A stretch of DNA of 45,548 bases, taken from NCBI RefSeq assembly GCF_000766945.1, contig NZ_KN266215.1, positions 2,222-47,769 on the forward strand. Direction: 5' to 3'. This document shows positions 28,794-37,809 of this stretch, piece after piece (positions within the stretch are counted from its first letter, which is position 1; each line of letters opens with the position of its first letter). The notes under the pieces were generated by a model. It had not been told where the DNA came from and did not search any database. It worked only from the letters and a program-made list of their open reading frames with translations. Source of the stretch: Cellvibrio mixtus subsp. mixtus J3-8 (GTDB taxonomy: Bacteria; Pseudomonadota; Gammaproteobacteria; Pseudomonadales; Cellvibrionaceae). The position numbers were made by a program, and so were the translations under genes.

Positions 28794-31052
28794 ATGACCT
28801 TTCTAAAAAAACTCAGCATCATCGCAATGGGCTGCGCACTGGCCGGCCCAATATTGATGGCGAATGCGCAAACGCAACAACAGGCATCTGCACCAAGTCA
28901 AAAAGAACTGGCCAGCAAGCCCTGGATGAACACCAGACTTGGTGCGCATGAACGTACGCAGTTGGTGTTAAAAGAAATGACAGTGGATGAAAAGCTCAGT
29001 TTATTGATGGGTTATTTTGGTACGGATGCACCCTGGAAAAATTTCACGCGTCCTGAAGAGTCCTATCCGCAGTCGGCGGGTTTTGTTTATGGTGTGCCGC
29101 GACTGGGTATTCCCAATATCTGGCAAGCAGATGCCGGTGTAGGTGTCGCGTCCCAATCTGGCCCCAATGTGCGTGAGCGCACGGCATTACCATCGGGCAT
29201 GGCAACTGCAGCAACCTGGAATCCAAAAATTGGATTTGATGGTGGTGCAATGATCGGCGCTGAGGCGCGCATTTCCGGCTTTAATGTGTTACTTGCCGGC
29301 GGTGTAAATTTAGTACGTGAACCGCGCAACGGCCGCAATTTTGAATACGGTGGTGAGGATCCCTATCTTGCCGGTGTGATGGTAGGCCATCAAATTAAAG
29401 GTGTGCAATCCAATCATATTGTTTCCACATTGAAACATTTTGCGTACAACGACCAGGAAACCGGTCGCTTTAATTTAAATGTAAATATTGATGAAGCTGC
29501 AGGGCGCATGTCCGATTTACTTGCACTGCAATTTGCTTACGAAATTGGCAACCCCGGTTCAGTAATGTGCTCCTACAACCGTGTGTATGGCGTATATGGT
29601 TGTGAAAGTGATTATTTATTAAATGAAGTATTGAAAAAGGATTGGGGCTTTAAAGGTTGGGTTATGTCCGATTGGGGCGCAACCCACTCTACAGTTCCCG
29701 CAGCAAATAATGGCCTGGATCAGCAATCCGGTTTTCCTTTCGATGTTTCCGCTTATTTTAAAGAGCCATTAAAAGAAGCAGTTATGAATGGCTGGGTATC
29801 GCAAGAACGTTTTAATGATATGGCCGGGCGTGTGCTCTTCGCGTTGTTTGATAAGGGTGTCATTGATAATCCTGTTCCCAAAGGCAGCAACAATATTGAT
29901 TTCAAAAAGCACGGATTGATTTCCCAAAAAGATGCAGAAGAAGCCATTGTATTATTAAAAAATGACAAGCTTTTACCGCTCACCAAAAGTGTGAAAAAAA
30001 TCGCGATCATCGGCTCCCATGCTAATGTCGGTGTACTTTCCGGTGGTGGTTCATCGCAAGTTTATCCGTTGGGCGGAATGGCGGTTTCTGGTCTTGGTCC
30101 GAAAATATTTCCTGGACCAATGGTGTATTACCCATCATCCCCGATGAAGGCATTGGAGGCACGTTTGCCTGATACCCGCATTACCTTTGATGAAGGAACC
30201 AATATTCAAATTGCCGCAACATTGGCTGCAGAAAGTGATTTGGTGTTGGTGTTTGCCAATCAATGGACCGCAGAGTCGGTTGATGCCGCGAATTTATCCT
30301 TACCTGATAATCAGGATGCATTGATTGCCGCTGTGGCTAAAGCCAATAAAAAAACTGTTGTCGTTTTGCAAACAGGTGGTGCGGTATTAATGCCCTGGTT
30401 AAATGATGTGGGTGCAGTGGTAGAAGCATGGTATCCGGGCACTAGCGGTGGTGAAGCAATCGCGCGCGTTTTAACGGGTGAAGTAAATCCATCCGGCCAT
30501 CTACCAATTACTTTCCCTGCCGCAGAAGCACAATTACCGCGATTAAAAGTGGATGGTTATCCTGAAGTAAAGGATCAGCGCTTTGATGTGAATTACACCG
30601 AAGGCGCTACCGTAGGGTATAAGTGGTTTGATGCCCACAACCACACACCATTATTTCCATTTGGGTACGGATTGTCTTACACGGATTTTGAGTTTAGCGA
30701 TTTAAAGGCAACTGTTAAAAATGATCAACTGAATGTCAGCTTCCGTGTAAAAAATATCGGTGTTGTTGCAGGTAAAGAAGTGGCACAAGTGTATATCGCT
30801 CCACTCAACACTAAATGGGAAGCTCCAAAACGTTTGGGGGCATTTCAAAAGGTGGATTTAAAACCGGGAGAATCAACGCAGGTTTCTGTTGTTGTCGACC
30901 CCCGTTTGTTGGCTATTTATCAAAGCGAGTCCAAAACCTGGAAAATTGCCAAGGACCAGTATGAAATAATTCTTGCGCGGTCGGCAATCGAGCCGCAGTC
31001 AACGGCGAAAGTAAAAATTCCGGCCAGGACTTTGAATGTGAATGGCAAATAG
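28794..31052 (+). CDS. GH3 beta-glucosidase-type glycoside hydrolase
   Basis: 752 residues from ATG 28794 (AAGGGG upstream; an ATG at 28758 would spoil the signal peptide). A signal peptide covers about 1-25 (ending ANAQ). Residues about 55-330 form the GH3 barrel with nucleophile Asp293 in GWVMSDWGATHS; about 370-590 form the second alpha/beta domain; about 650-740 form the fibronectin-III-like domain usual in GH3. Substrate could be beta-glucosides or beta-xylosides; the family mixes both and sequence alone does not decide. It follows the mannanase after a terminator and would cut short oligosaccharides to monosaccharides in the periplasm. Confidence 0.92.
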   Translation: MTFLKKLSIIAMGCALAGPILMANAQTQQQASAPSQKELASKPWMNTRLGAHERTQLVLKEMTVDEKLSLLMGYFGTDAPWKNFTRPEESYPQSAGFVYGVPRLGIPNIWQADAGVGVASQSGPNVRERTALPSGMATAATWNPKIGFDGGAMIGAEARISGFNVLLAGGVNLVREPRNGRNFEYGGEDPYLAGVMVGHQIKGVQSNHIVSTLKHFAYNDQETGRFNLNVNIDEAAGRMSDLLALQFAYEIGNPGSVMCSYNRVYGVYGCESDYLLNEVLKKDWGFKGWVMSDWGATHSTVPAANNGLDQQSGFPFDVSAYFKEPLKEAVMNGWVSQERFNDMAGRVLFALFDKGVIDNPVPKGSNNIDFKKHGLISQKDAEEAIVLLKNDKLLPLTKSVKKIAIIGSHANVGVLSGGGSSQVYPLGGMAVSGLGPKIFPGPMVYYPSSPMKALEARLPDTRITFDEGTNIQIAATLAAESDLVLVFANQWTAESVDAANLSLPDNQDALIAAVAKANKKTVVVLQTGGAVLMPWLNDVGAVVEAWYPGTSGGEAIARVLTGEVNPSGHLPITFPAAEAQLPRLKVDGYPEVKDQRFDVNYTEGATVGYKWFDAHNHTPLFPFGYGLSYTDFEFSDLKATVKNDQLNVSFRVKNIGVVAGKEVAQVYIAPLNTKWEAPKRLGAFQKVDLKPGESTQVSVVVDPRLLAIYQSESKTWKIAKDQYEIILARSAIEPQSTAKVKIPARTLNVNGK

Positions 31053-31113
31053 AAGCATTGTTGGACCGCTTCAAGATTGGTTAATTACAGTGGAAAATTT
31101 CATGTCTTTCTAC

Positions 31114-31141
31114 ACGGTGACTTTATAGTCGCCGTTTTTTT
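31114..31141 (+). terminator. Terminator after the GH3 gene
   Basis: ACGGTGACT (31114-31122), loop TTAT, AGTCGCCGT (31127-31135; one G-T pair) and a run of T. Confidence 0.85.
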
Positions 31142-31324
31142 GTTTGTAAGTTTTACAGAAAATTCTGTTATTAGTTCTCCTTCCATAATGGTTTTTAGTC
31201 ACTCTATGCCATTTAGCTATTGAATTTATTGGTAATTTTATTTTCTGGCACGCAATGCGCATTAGCTCGTATGAACTTTGCGTTGAGCAATTCAATTCAA
31301 GCGAAAAAGGATAAGGAGTCTATT

Positions 31325-31531
31325 ATGACTATTCTCAAAAATGCATTGATTATTTTATGTTTGGCTTTTCCTCTGGCTGCCTGTGATTCCAATGACGGAA
31401 AAGCAGAGCAACTTGGGGAAAAAATTGATAATGCCGGCAATGAAGCCCGCGATAAATTGGATGATGCTGCCGACGAAGTAAAAGATGGCGTTGAAGATGC
31501 CTGCGAAAAAGCCACGGACAAAAATTGCTAA
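31325..31531 (+). CDS. Small acidic lipoprotein
   Basis: 68 residues with AGGAG before the ATG. The signal peptide ends in the lipobox LAAC, giving lipid-modified Cys20 and a mature chain of 49 residues. That chain is one charged amphipathic helix rich in Asp, Glu, Lys and Ala (for example ARDKLDDAADEVKDGVEDA), plus two later Cys residues near the end. Asp at position +2 is the E. coli signal for staying in the inner membrane; other species use other positions. Function unknown; similar short Asp/Lys-rich lipoproteins occur widely. It has its own terminator. Confidence 0.8.
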   Translation: MTILKNALIILCLAFPLAACDSNDGKAEQLGEKIDNAGNEARDKLDDAADEVKDGVEDACEKATDKNC

Positions 31532-31561
31532 TGACATTTATTTAGCCAATTTGATCTATGG

Positions 31562-31593
31562 AAACCGGTATTGGAGTAATCCAATACCGGTTT
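31562..31593 (+). terminator. Terminator after the small lipoprotein gene
   Basis: AAACCGGTATTGGA (31562-31575) and TCCAATACCGGTTT (31580-31593) are exact complements around a GTAA loop; the following T run is short and broken. Confidence 0.8.
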
Positions 31594-31675
31594 TAATTTT
31601 TATACTGATGCTGGCGGTTAGCAAGTAACCCGCTATATTGATGGTTCTCTCCAGCGATAAACCAGGGACATCAAT

Positions 31676-32962
31676 ATGCGCGCGGATTTATCAGGTAATA
31701 TTAATCGCTTTATTATCTTCTCCGTATTCTTTACTGCGCGTGCTTACTATCCGGTACTGGCAATCTTATTTATTGATTTGGGTTTAACCCTGGATCAGTT
31801 CGTCATGCTCAATTTTGTGTGGGCAGTTACCATTTTCCTGTTTGAAGTTCCCTCGGGGGCATTGGCTGATACTATCGGCCGGCGCAAGTTGTTGGTGGCT
31901 GCATCTGCGCTGATGTTTATTGAAATGCTTTGCTTGTTATTCGCATCCTGGTCCAGCGGAGCCATGCTGCTCTTGCTTTGTATTCTCAATCGTATCTGTT
32001 CGGGAATATCGGAAGCTTGCGCTAGCGGTGCAGACGAAGCGCTAGCCTACGATTCATTGCCAGAGCAGAATCGCACCCTGGCATGGGATAAACTGCTTGC
32101 CAAAGTAATGCGCTGGCGCTCGATTGGATTTGTTGTTGCGATGATTTTAGGCGGGATTTTATACGATCCTCAGATACTGAATTTTTTGTTACCACAAGAC
32201 CAGACTATTCCTGCTGACATTGCTCATCGCATACCGGTTCTATTAGTGTTGTTGCAGGCAATAGTTTGTGTATTTATTACCTGGCGCATGCGCGAGCCTG
32301 CCCATGCCATCGCTGGTGCAAAACTGGAAAATACCTGGGAGCATATTCTCACTACAGCGCGCTGGGTGCTAACTAATCCGAAGACATTGGTAGTGATAGT
32401 GATCGGTGTTGCGGTGGATTCCATTGTGCGTAATTTTGCTACCATCAACAGCAGTTATTACCGCCTGATTGATGTGCCGGAATGGACTTATGGGTTTCTT
32501 GGTGCGTTATTTGGAATAATGGGTTTTATTATCCCCGGTATTGCCAAACGGTTGAATGAAAAATTCAGTTTGTTCACCAACTTGTTATTCATAGTAATTT
32601 GTACCCTGGTTGGATTGATTGTGTTGGTTCCTGCCTGGTCGATTTACGGATTAATTCCCGCTATTTTTTTGTTCAGCATGATGTTTTTCCTGGGGTTCAC
32701 CGTCAGCCGTGTATTGCATGAGGAAGCGGAATCATCGCGCCGCGCAACTGTGCTTTCGGTTAAAGGTTTAATTTTCAATTTAGGGTATGGCCTATTTAGT
32801 TTGGCTTTTTCAATGTTATTGGCACATTTCCCGAATTCGCCAGACGGCAACGCGTTACGCCATTCACTCTTATGGCAAGTGCCATTCTTTGCATTGGTTA
32901 CGCTGATGCTGTTAACCTGGGCGAGCGTTAAATTAAAAAGTAGAAACCAGGGCAAATATTGA
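31676..32962 (+). CDS. Major facilitator superfamily transporter
   Basis: 428 residues with about 12 hydrophobic segments. The loop between segments 2 and 3 reads PSGALADTIGRRKLL, the classical MFS motif A (GxLaDrxGrkxxl). The central cytoplasmic loop (about 205-230) and second six-helix half are normal. Substrate unknown; it could be an efflux protein. The neighbour 17 bases downstream is a DJ-1/PfpI gene in the same direction with its own strong ribosome site, so the pair is very likely an operon. Confidence 0.9.
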   Translation: MRADLSGNINRFIIFSVFFTARAYYPVLAILFIDLGLTLDQFVMLNFVWAVTIFLFEVPSGALADTIGRRKLLVAASALMFIEMLCLLFASWSSGAMLLLLCILNRICSGISEACASGADEALAYDSLPEQNRTLAWDKLLAKVMRWRSIGFVVAMILGGILYDPQILNFLLPQDQTIPADIAHRIPVLLVLLQAIVCVFITWRMREPAHAIAGAKLENTWEHILTTARWVLTNPKTLVVIVIGVAVDSIVRNFATINSSYYRLIDVPEWTYGFLGALFGIMGFIIPGIAKRLNEKFSLFTNLLFIVICTLVGLIVLVPAWSIYGLIPAIFLFSMMFFLGFTVSRVLHEEAESSRRATVLSVKGLIFNLGYGLFSLAFSMLLAHFPNSPDGNALRHSLLWQVPFFALVTLMLLTWASVKLKSRNQGKY

Positions 32963-32979
32963 ATTGAAAGGAGTTGGCG

Positions 32980-33564
32980 ATGAATGTAGGCATCTATATT
33001 TACGATAATGCTGAAGTGCTCGATTTCTCTGGCCCATTCGAAGTGTTTTCCACGGCTGCGCGTGTGGCTAAAAACCCGGATCTATTTCGTGTGTATTTGA
33101 TAGGAGAAACCGGAGCGACTGTTGTAGCCCGTGCCGGTTTTAAAGTGCTTCCGGATTATTCAATTCATAACCATCCTGTACTGGATTTATTAGTCGTGGT
33201 TGGTGGTGTTCACACCGGCGAGATGGAAAAGGATAATGTAATGGCTTGGTTGAAACAGCAGCATTGCCGGGTATCGTTAACAGCAACAGTTTGCACTGGC
33301 ATTTTTTTGCTTGCTAAAGCTACTAATTTATCCAATACAACAGTCACCACCCATTGGGAAGATATTCCCGATCTGCGCCAACAATTTCCTGAATTGGATG
33401 TACAGGAAAATATTCGGTGGGTCGATGCCGGGAATCTGGTTTCTTCCAGCGGTATTTCAGCGGGAATTGACATGAGTTTATATTTGGTTGCGCGCTTGCA
33501 CAGTCGCGATTTAGCAGAAAGAACTGCGCGGCAAATGGAGTATGATTGGAACAACAGTCGCTAG
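32980..33564 (+). CDS. DJ-1/PfpI family protein, isocyanide hydratase-like
   Basis: 194 residues from ATG 32980 with AAAGGAG before it. The nucleophile elbow is TATVCTGIFLL with Cys105; Asp15 near the N-terminus (VLDFSGPFEVF) matches the acidic partner seen in isocyanide hydratase (InhA) and in the N-terminal domain of AraC-like GATase1 regulators. There is no C-terminal DNA-binding domain, so it is an enzyme or chaperone-like protein rather than a regulator. Coupled with the MFS gene, it may process or detoxify the transported compound; this is inference. Confidence 0.85.
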   Translation: MNVGIYIYDNAEVLDFSGPFEVFSTAARVAKNPDLFRVYLIGETGATVVARAGFKVLPDYSIHNHPVLDLLVVVGGVHTGEMEKDNVMAWLKQQHCRVSLTATVCTGIFLLAKATNLSNTTVTTHWEDIPDLRQQFPELDVQENIRWVDAGNLVSSSGISAGIDMSLYLVARLHSRDLAERTARQMEYDWNNSR

Positions 33565-33568
33565 GTTA

Positions 33569-34660
33569 TTAATTTGCCTCAGCATATTGGATGGAGCTTT
33601 GATTAGAAAAAAGCTCCAACTGCAAAAAATTATTATCTTCCCGCAAATCAATAAACCTGACACCAACACCCAATAAACGCACCGGCATATTTTTGCGGTT
33701 GTACGCTTCAGCGCATAAGCTTTGCAATTCGCTGAGTGAAACAGCACTGGCACTGCGTTCGATAGTGGTGATGCTGAAATCGGAAAATTTTATTTTTACG
33801 TAAAGCTTCACCACTTTGTAATCGTCATCCACGCGGCGCAGACGAATCGCCAGTTGCTGGCTTAAAGATGGGATTTCGTTCAAGCACTGTGGTAATCCCG
33901 ATAAATCGTTTGCAAAGGTATTTTCAACACTCAGGGATTTACGGCGGCGATCCACAGTCACTGGGCGGTTATCAATACCACGGCTTAAATGATAAAGGCG
34001 TGTGCCCATTTGCCCGTAGCGCTGGGTTAATTCGAACACTGAAAACTTATGCAAATCACTACAAGTAAAAATACTGGACTCTGCCAGTTTTGCCGCCATG
34101 GCTTTGCCCACGCCATAAATTTTATTTACCGGTAGTTGCGCTACAAACTCTGGTACTTTGGCTGGCGTAATAACAAATTGGCCATTAGGTTTATTCCAAT
34201 CGCTGGCAATTTTGGCGAGGAATTTATTGGGGGCGATGCCTGCAGAAACGGTAATGCCGATTTCTTTTTGAATACGCGCGCGAATTTCCTGTGCGATGAG
34301 TGTTGCACTGCCGTGATGAAATTCCGAATCGCTCACATCCAGAAACGCTTCATCCAACGAGAGTGGCTCGATCAACTCGGTATATTCATAAAAAATACTG
34401 CGCATTTGCATAGATGCCTCGCGATAGGAATCCATGCGATGGGGTAATACCAGTAAGTCCGGGCAGAGGCGTTTGGCATGGCTGGTGGGCATCGCGGAAC
34501 GCACGCCGTAGCGTCGCGCTACATAATTGCAGGTTGATATAACACCACGGCTTTCACTGCGCCCGCCTACTGCGATGGGAAGTTTCACCAATGACGGATC
34601 ATCGCGCATTTCAATCGCGGCGAAAAAACAATCGGCATCCAGGTGAATAATTTTACGCAT
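33569..34660 (-). CDS. dinB: DNA polymerase IV (DinB)
   Basis: 363 residues of the Y-family polymerase. Catalytic acids are Asp8 (IIHLDADCFFAAIE), Asp103 and Glu104 (LSLDEAFLDVS); a Phe in the CFF segment is the steric gate against ribonucleotides. The thumb helix-hairpin-helix (VNKIYGVGKAMAAKL) and little finger follow, and near the C-terminus QLELF fits the sliding-clamp binding motif. It copies past damaged bases with low fidelity. A good LexA box lies 37 bases upstream, so it is part of the SOS response. The 3' end almost touches the converging DJ-1 gene (four bases apart). Confidence 0.97.
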   Translation of the reverse strand: MRKIIHLDADCFFAAIEMRDDPSLVKLPIAVGGRSESRGVISTCNYVARRYGVRSAMPTSHAKRLCPDLLVLPHRMDSYREASMQMRSIFYEYTELIEPLSLDEAFLDVSDSEFHHGSATLIAQEIRARIQKEIGITVSAGIAPNKFLAKIASDWNKPNGQFVITPAKVPEFVAQLPVNKIYGVGKAMAAKLAESSIFTCSDLHKFSVFELTQRYGQMGTRLYHLSRGIDNRPVTVDRRRKSLSVENTFANDLSGLPQCLNEIPSLSQQLAIRLRRVDDDYKVVKLYVKIKFSDFSITTIERSASAVSLSELQSLCAEAYNRKNMPVRLLGVGVRFIDLREDNNFLQLELFSNQSSIQYAEAN

Positions 34661-34696
34661 CAGGAAAGTGTTTGTTAAAAGGAGTTGGTCAGGTTT

Positions 34697-34712
34697 CTGT
34701 ATTTAAACACAG
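34697..34712 (-). promoter_or_regulatory. LexA (SOS) box upstream of dinB
   Basis: CTGTATTTAAACACAG matches CTGT-N8-ACAG, the LexA pattern of gammaproteobacteria, 37 bases before the dinB start codon. Confidence 0.85.
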
Positions 34713-34945
34713 TATGGCTAAAAAACCAGTATTTGCGTTGCAAAGGATATGCCCTGGTATCGCCAGGTTACGGCAGTGGTAATTGGGCCAGGGTGATGTG
34801 AGTGTTCCTGCCAGGCCATACGGGTCAGTGTGAAGCCTGGTAACAACGGGTAAAATTAGGTTAAATTGTATGACTATATTATCTCTGGGCGACTATTCTT
34901 AACTTGCCTGATTTAACTATAAATACAAACTCTGGAGAAAATCCT

Positions 34946-36499
34946 ATGCGTTTTATCAAACCGCTCGCGGCAGCTATCGGCCTGTGCGCATCCTCCCTGG
35001 TCTTTGCCAATACCCAGTTAAGTGTGGATACGACCAAGCCCGGTCCGGTCATTAATAAAAATATCTACGGTCAATTTGCCGAGCATTTGGGGCGCGGTGT
35101 TTACGAGGGACTGTGGGTTGGTCCGGATTCCAAAATCCCGAATACACGCGGTTGGCGTAATGATGTAATTGGCGCGCTAAAGGAAATCAAAGTCCCTCTG
35201 GTTCGTTGGCCTGGCGGTTGTTTTGCCGATGAATACCATTGGCGCGATGGCATTGGTCCGCGTGCGCAACGTCCGGTAAAAGTAAATACCAACTGGGGTG
35301 GTGTGGAAGAAAATAACGCGGTAGGTACGCACGAATTTTTTGATTTGGCCGAAATACTCGGCGCAGAGACTTATGTGAATGGTAATCTCGGCACAGGCAC
35401 TGCGCAGGAGATGGCTGATTGGGTTGAATACATGACGGGCGAGGGCAAATCTACACTTGCCGAGTTACGCCGTAAAAATGGCCGCGACAAACCTTTCCGC
35501 GTACATTACTTTGCGATTGGTAATGAGGCTTGGGGCTGCGGCGGCAATATGACCCCTGAGTTTTACACTCACCTCTATAAACAATATGCCAGCTTCCTGA
35601 AAACTCCCGAGCACAATAAACCGAAGCTGATTGCCAGCGGTGGACACACTGAAGATACCAGTTGGGCCGATCATCTCACCGCCAATGTAAAACCCAATTG
35701 GAGTTTGCGAATGGATGCAGTGAGTTTCCATTACTACACGCTCCCGACTGGCGACTGGAAAGTTAAAGGTGCTGCATTGCAGTTTCCAGAGGCTGAGTGG
35801 ATGTCTACGGTGGTTAATACGTTGAAAATGGACGAATTCATTATCAACAATAAAAAAGTGATGGATAAAAATGATCCGGAGAAAACGGTAGGTTTTTATG
35901 TGGATGAGTGGGGTACATGGTTCGACGTGGAGAAAGGTGAGAATCCCGGTTTCCTTTATCAACAAAATAGTTTGCGTGATGCAATTGTTGCTGCATTGAA
36001 TTTGAATATTTTTCACAAGCACGCAGACCGTGTGCATATGAGCAATATCGCGCAAATGGTAAACGTGCTGCAGGCAATGATTTTGACGGATAAAGAAAAA
36101 ATGATCCTGACCCCGACCTACCATATTTATAAAATGTATGTACCATTCCAGGATGCGACATCATTTCCGCTGGAGTTGAAAAACGTTCCACAATATACCC
36201 TGGGTAAACAATCAGTTCCTGCGGTAAGTGCAACCGCAGCGCGAGCAAAAGACGGGAAAATTTATCTGGCGCTGGTGAATACCAATCCCAATAAAGCGGA
36301 AGCGGTGGATATCAATCTTGCTGGTGTAAAAATTAATTCTGTTAGCGGCCAGGTGTTAACGGCGAAAGCGATGGATGCACACAACACGTTTGCTGCACCG
36401 AACAACATTAAACCGGAGGCTTATTCTGCGAAGGCCAGCAATGGCAAACTGGCGCTGGATCTGCCGGCTAAATCGGTTGTTGTTGTAGAAGTGAAGTAA
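34946..36499 (+). CDS. GH51 alpha-L-arabinofuranosidase
   Basis: 517 residues from ATG 34946 (GGAGA upstream). Signal peptide about 1-21 (ending LVFA). The GH51 barrel shows the family start region NIYGQFAEHLGRGVYEG, acid/base Glu194 in AIGNEAWGCGG, and nucleophile Glu321 in VDEWGTWFD; the C-terminal beta-sandwich (about 400-517) completes the fold. It removes terminal arabinofuranose from arabinoxylan or arabinan oligosaccharides with retention. Many GH51 enzymes are cytoplasmic; this one is exported. It sits between dinB on the other strand and the CE2 esterase, each with its own terminator. Confidence 0.94.
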   Translation: MRFIKPLAAAIGLCASSLVFANTQLSVDTTKPGPVINKNIYGQFAEHLGRGVYEGLWVGPDSKIPNTRGWRNDVIGALKEIKVPLVRWPGGCFADEYHWRDGIGPRAQRPVKVNTNWGGVEENNAVGTHEFFDLAEILGAETYVNGNLGTGTAQEMADWVEYMTGEGKSTLAELRRKNGRDKPFRVHYFAIGNEAWGCGGNMTPEFYTHLYKQYASFLKTPEHNKPKLIASGGHTEDTSWADHLTANVKPNWSLRMDAVSFHYYTLPTGDWKVKGAALQFPEAEWMSTVVNTLKMDEFIINNKKVMDKNDPEKTVGFYVDEWGTWFDVEKGENPGFLYQQNSLRDAIVAALNLNIFHKHADRVHMSNIAQMVNVLQAMILTDKEKMILTPTYHIYKMYVPFQDATSFPLELKNVPQYTLGKQSVPAVSATAARAKDGKIYLALVNTNPNKAEAVDINLAGVKINSVSGQVLTAKAMDAHNTFAAPNNIKPEAYSAKASNGKLALDLPAKSVVVVEVK

Positions 36500-36521
36500 G
36501 GTTCCACGCGTTTGTTATCGT

Positions 36522-36553
36522 AAAAATCCCGGGTTAAAGCCCGGGATTTTTTT
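36522..36553 (+). terminator. Terminator after the GH51 gene
   Basis: AAAAATCCCGGG (36522-36533), loop TTAAAG and CCCGGGATTTTT (36540-36551), then more T. Confidence 0.93.
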
Positions 36554-36659
36554 ATTATTAATATCCTTGACCTGCATGTTATTTCATTGCTTGAGTCAAC
36601 CCCTGATTCGCAGCACAATATAACCCTCCCGACATTGCCCTTTTCTTTAGAGATATAAC

Positions 36660-37742
36660 ATGAAAAAAATCCATGGATTGCTATTGGGTATTCTGTGTTC
36701 ATCCCCGTTTGTATTTGGTGAACCGGTGCAATTGATACCGGCAGATAACGCCAATTATCTCTATACCGGTCGCGTTGATTTTGCAGATAAAAAAGCACCA
36801 TCCATTTCCTGGACCGGTACCAGTATCAAGGCGAATTTTACTGGTACCTCATTAGCCTTAAAACTGGATGATCAATTCGGTAAAAATTATTTCAATATTT
36901 TTATCGATGGCGAAACGCAGCACCCTTATGTGCTTGAAGCCAAACAAGGCGAGCAAACTTATGTAATCAGCACCGCCTTAAAAGCAGGCAACCATACCCT
37001 GGAAATCTACAAGCGTACCGAAGGGGAAGAGGGCGCTACGGCATTTAAGGGATTGTTATTGGATAAAGATGCAAAATTGCTGGCGCCGCCAGCACGACCC
37101 GCTCGTCGTATTGAAATCTATGGCGATTCAATTACTACCGGTGCAGGCAACGAAGGTGCTGATAATGGCGCAGACCATTTGCTCAGCGAAAAAAATAATT
37201 ATTGGGCTTACGGCGCGATAACGGCGCGCAACCTGAATGCAGAGCTACATACTATTTCGCAAAGCGGAATCGGCATTATGATTAGCTGGTTTCCTTTTAT
37301 TATGCCGCAGTTTTATGACCAGCTTAGCGCGGTAGGCAATAACGACAGCCAATGGAACTTTAGCCAATGGACCCCGGATCTCGTGGTAATTAATTTATTC
37401 CAGAATGATTCATGGCTGGTAGATCGCGAACAACGTTTACAACCTGCGCCAACGGACGCGCAACGTGTTCAAGCCTATATTAATTTTGTGCGCAGTGTGC
37501 GAGCCAAATATCCAAAGGCACAAATTATTTGTGCATTGGGCAGTATGGATGCAACGGCAACGCCCAAGTGGCCTGGCTATATCACCACGGCGGTTGAACG
37601 TATGAAAAAAGAAAATAATGATCAAAAACTCGATACTATTTTCTTTGAGTTCACTGGCTTCGGTGGGCATCCGCGCATCGCGCAGCACAAAGCCAATGCA
37701 GAAAAGTTAACGGCATTTATCAAACAAAAAATGAATTGGTAA
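36660..37742 (+). CDS. CE2 family acetyl xylan/mannan esterase
   Basis: 360 residues. Signal peptide about 1-20 (ending FVFG). Residues about 25-140 form the N-terminal beta-sandwich typical of CE2, and about 148-360 the SGNH hydrolase domain: Ser157 in YGDSITTG, the later NLFQNDSW block, and His337 in FGGHPRIAQH. CE2 enzymes work with a Ser-His pair and remove acetyl groups, often from the O6 position of mannose or glucose units and from xylooligosaccharides. No extra binding module is present. It lies between GH51 and GH10 and would deacetylate hemicellulose oligosaccharides for them. The ribosome site is AGAGAT-like. Confidence 0.9.
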   Translation: MKKIHGLLLGILCSSPFVFGEPVQLIPADNANYLYTGRVDFADKKAPSISWTGTSIKANFTGTSLALKLDDQFGKNYFNIFIDGETQHPYVLEAKQGEQTYVISTALKAGNHTLEIYKRTEGEEGATAFKGLLLDKDAKLLAPPARPARRIEIYGDSITTGAGNEGADNGADHLLSEKNNYWAYGAITARNLNAELHTISQSGIGIMISWFPFIMPQFYDQLSAVGNNDSQWNFSQWTPDLVVINLFQNDSWLVDREQRLQPAPTDAQRVQAYINFVRSVRAKYPKAQIICALGSMDATATPKWPGYITTAVERMKKENNDQKLDTIFFEFTGFGGHPRIAQHKANAEKLTAFIKQKMNW

Positions 37743-37766
37743 TATCGATTAAAGCAGAAACCAAAT

Positions 37767-37795
37767 AAAAACGGGCGAGGTAATCGCCCGTTTTT
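37767..37795. terminator. Bidirectional terminator between the CE2 and GH10 genes
   Basis: AAAAACGGGCGA (37767-37778), loop GGTAA and TCGCCCGTTTTT (37784-37795) with A/T runs on both flanks, between converging genes. Confidence 0.92.
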
Positions 37796-37809
37796 GTTAC
37801 CGGAAAAAA

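Noticed and set aside
35465-36124. Reverse-strand open frame (about 219 codons) opposite the GH51 gene
   Set aside because: The GH51 frame has both catalytic residues and full family length; the reverse frame has no recognisable features.
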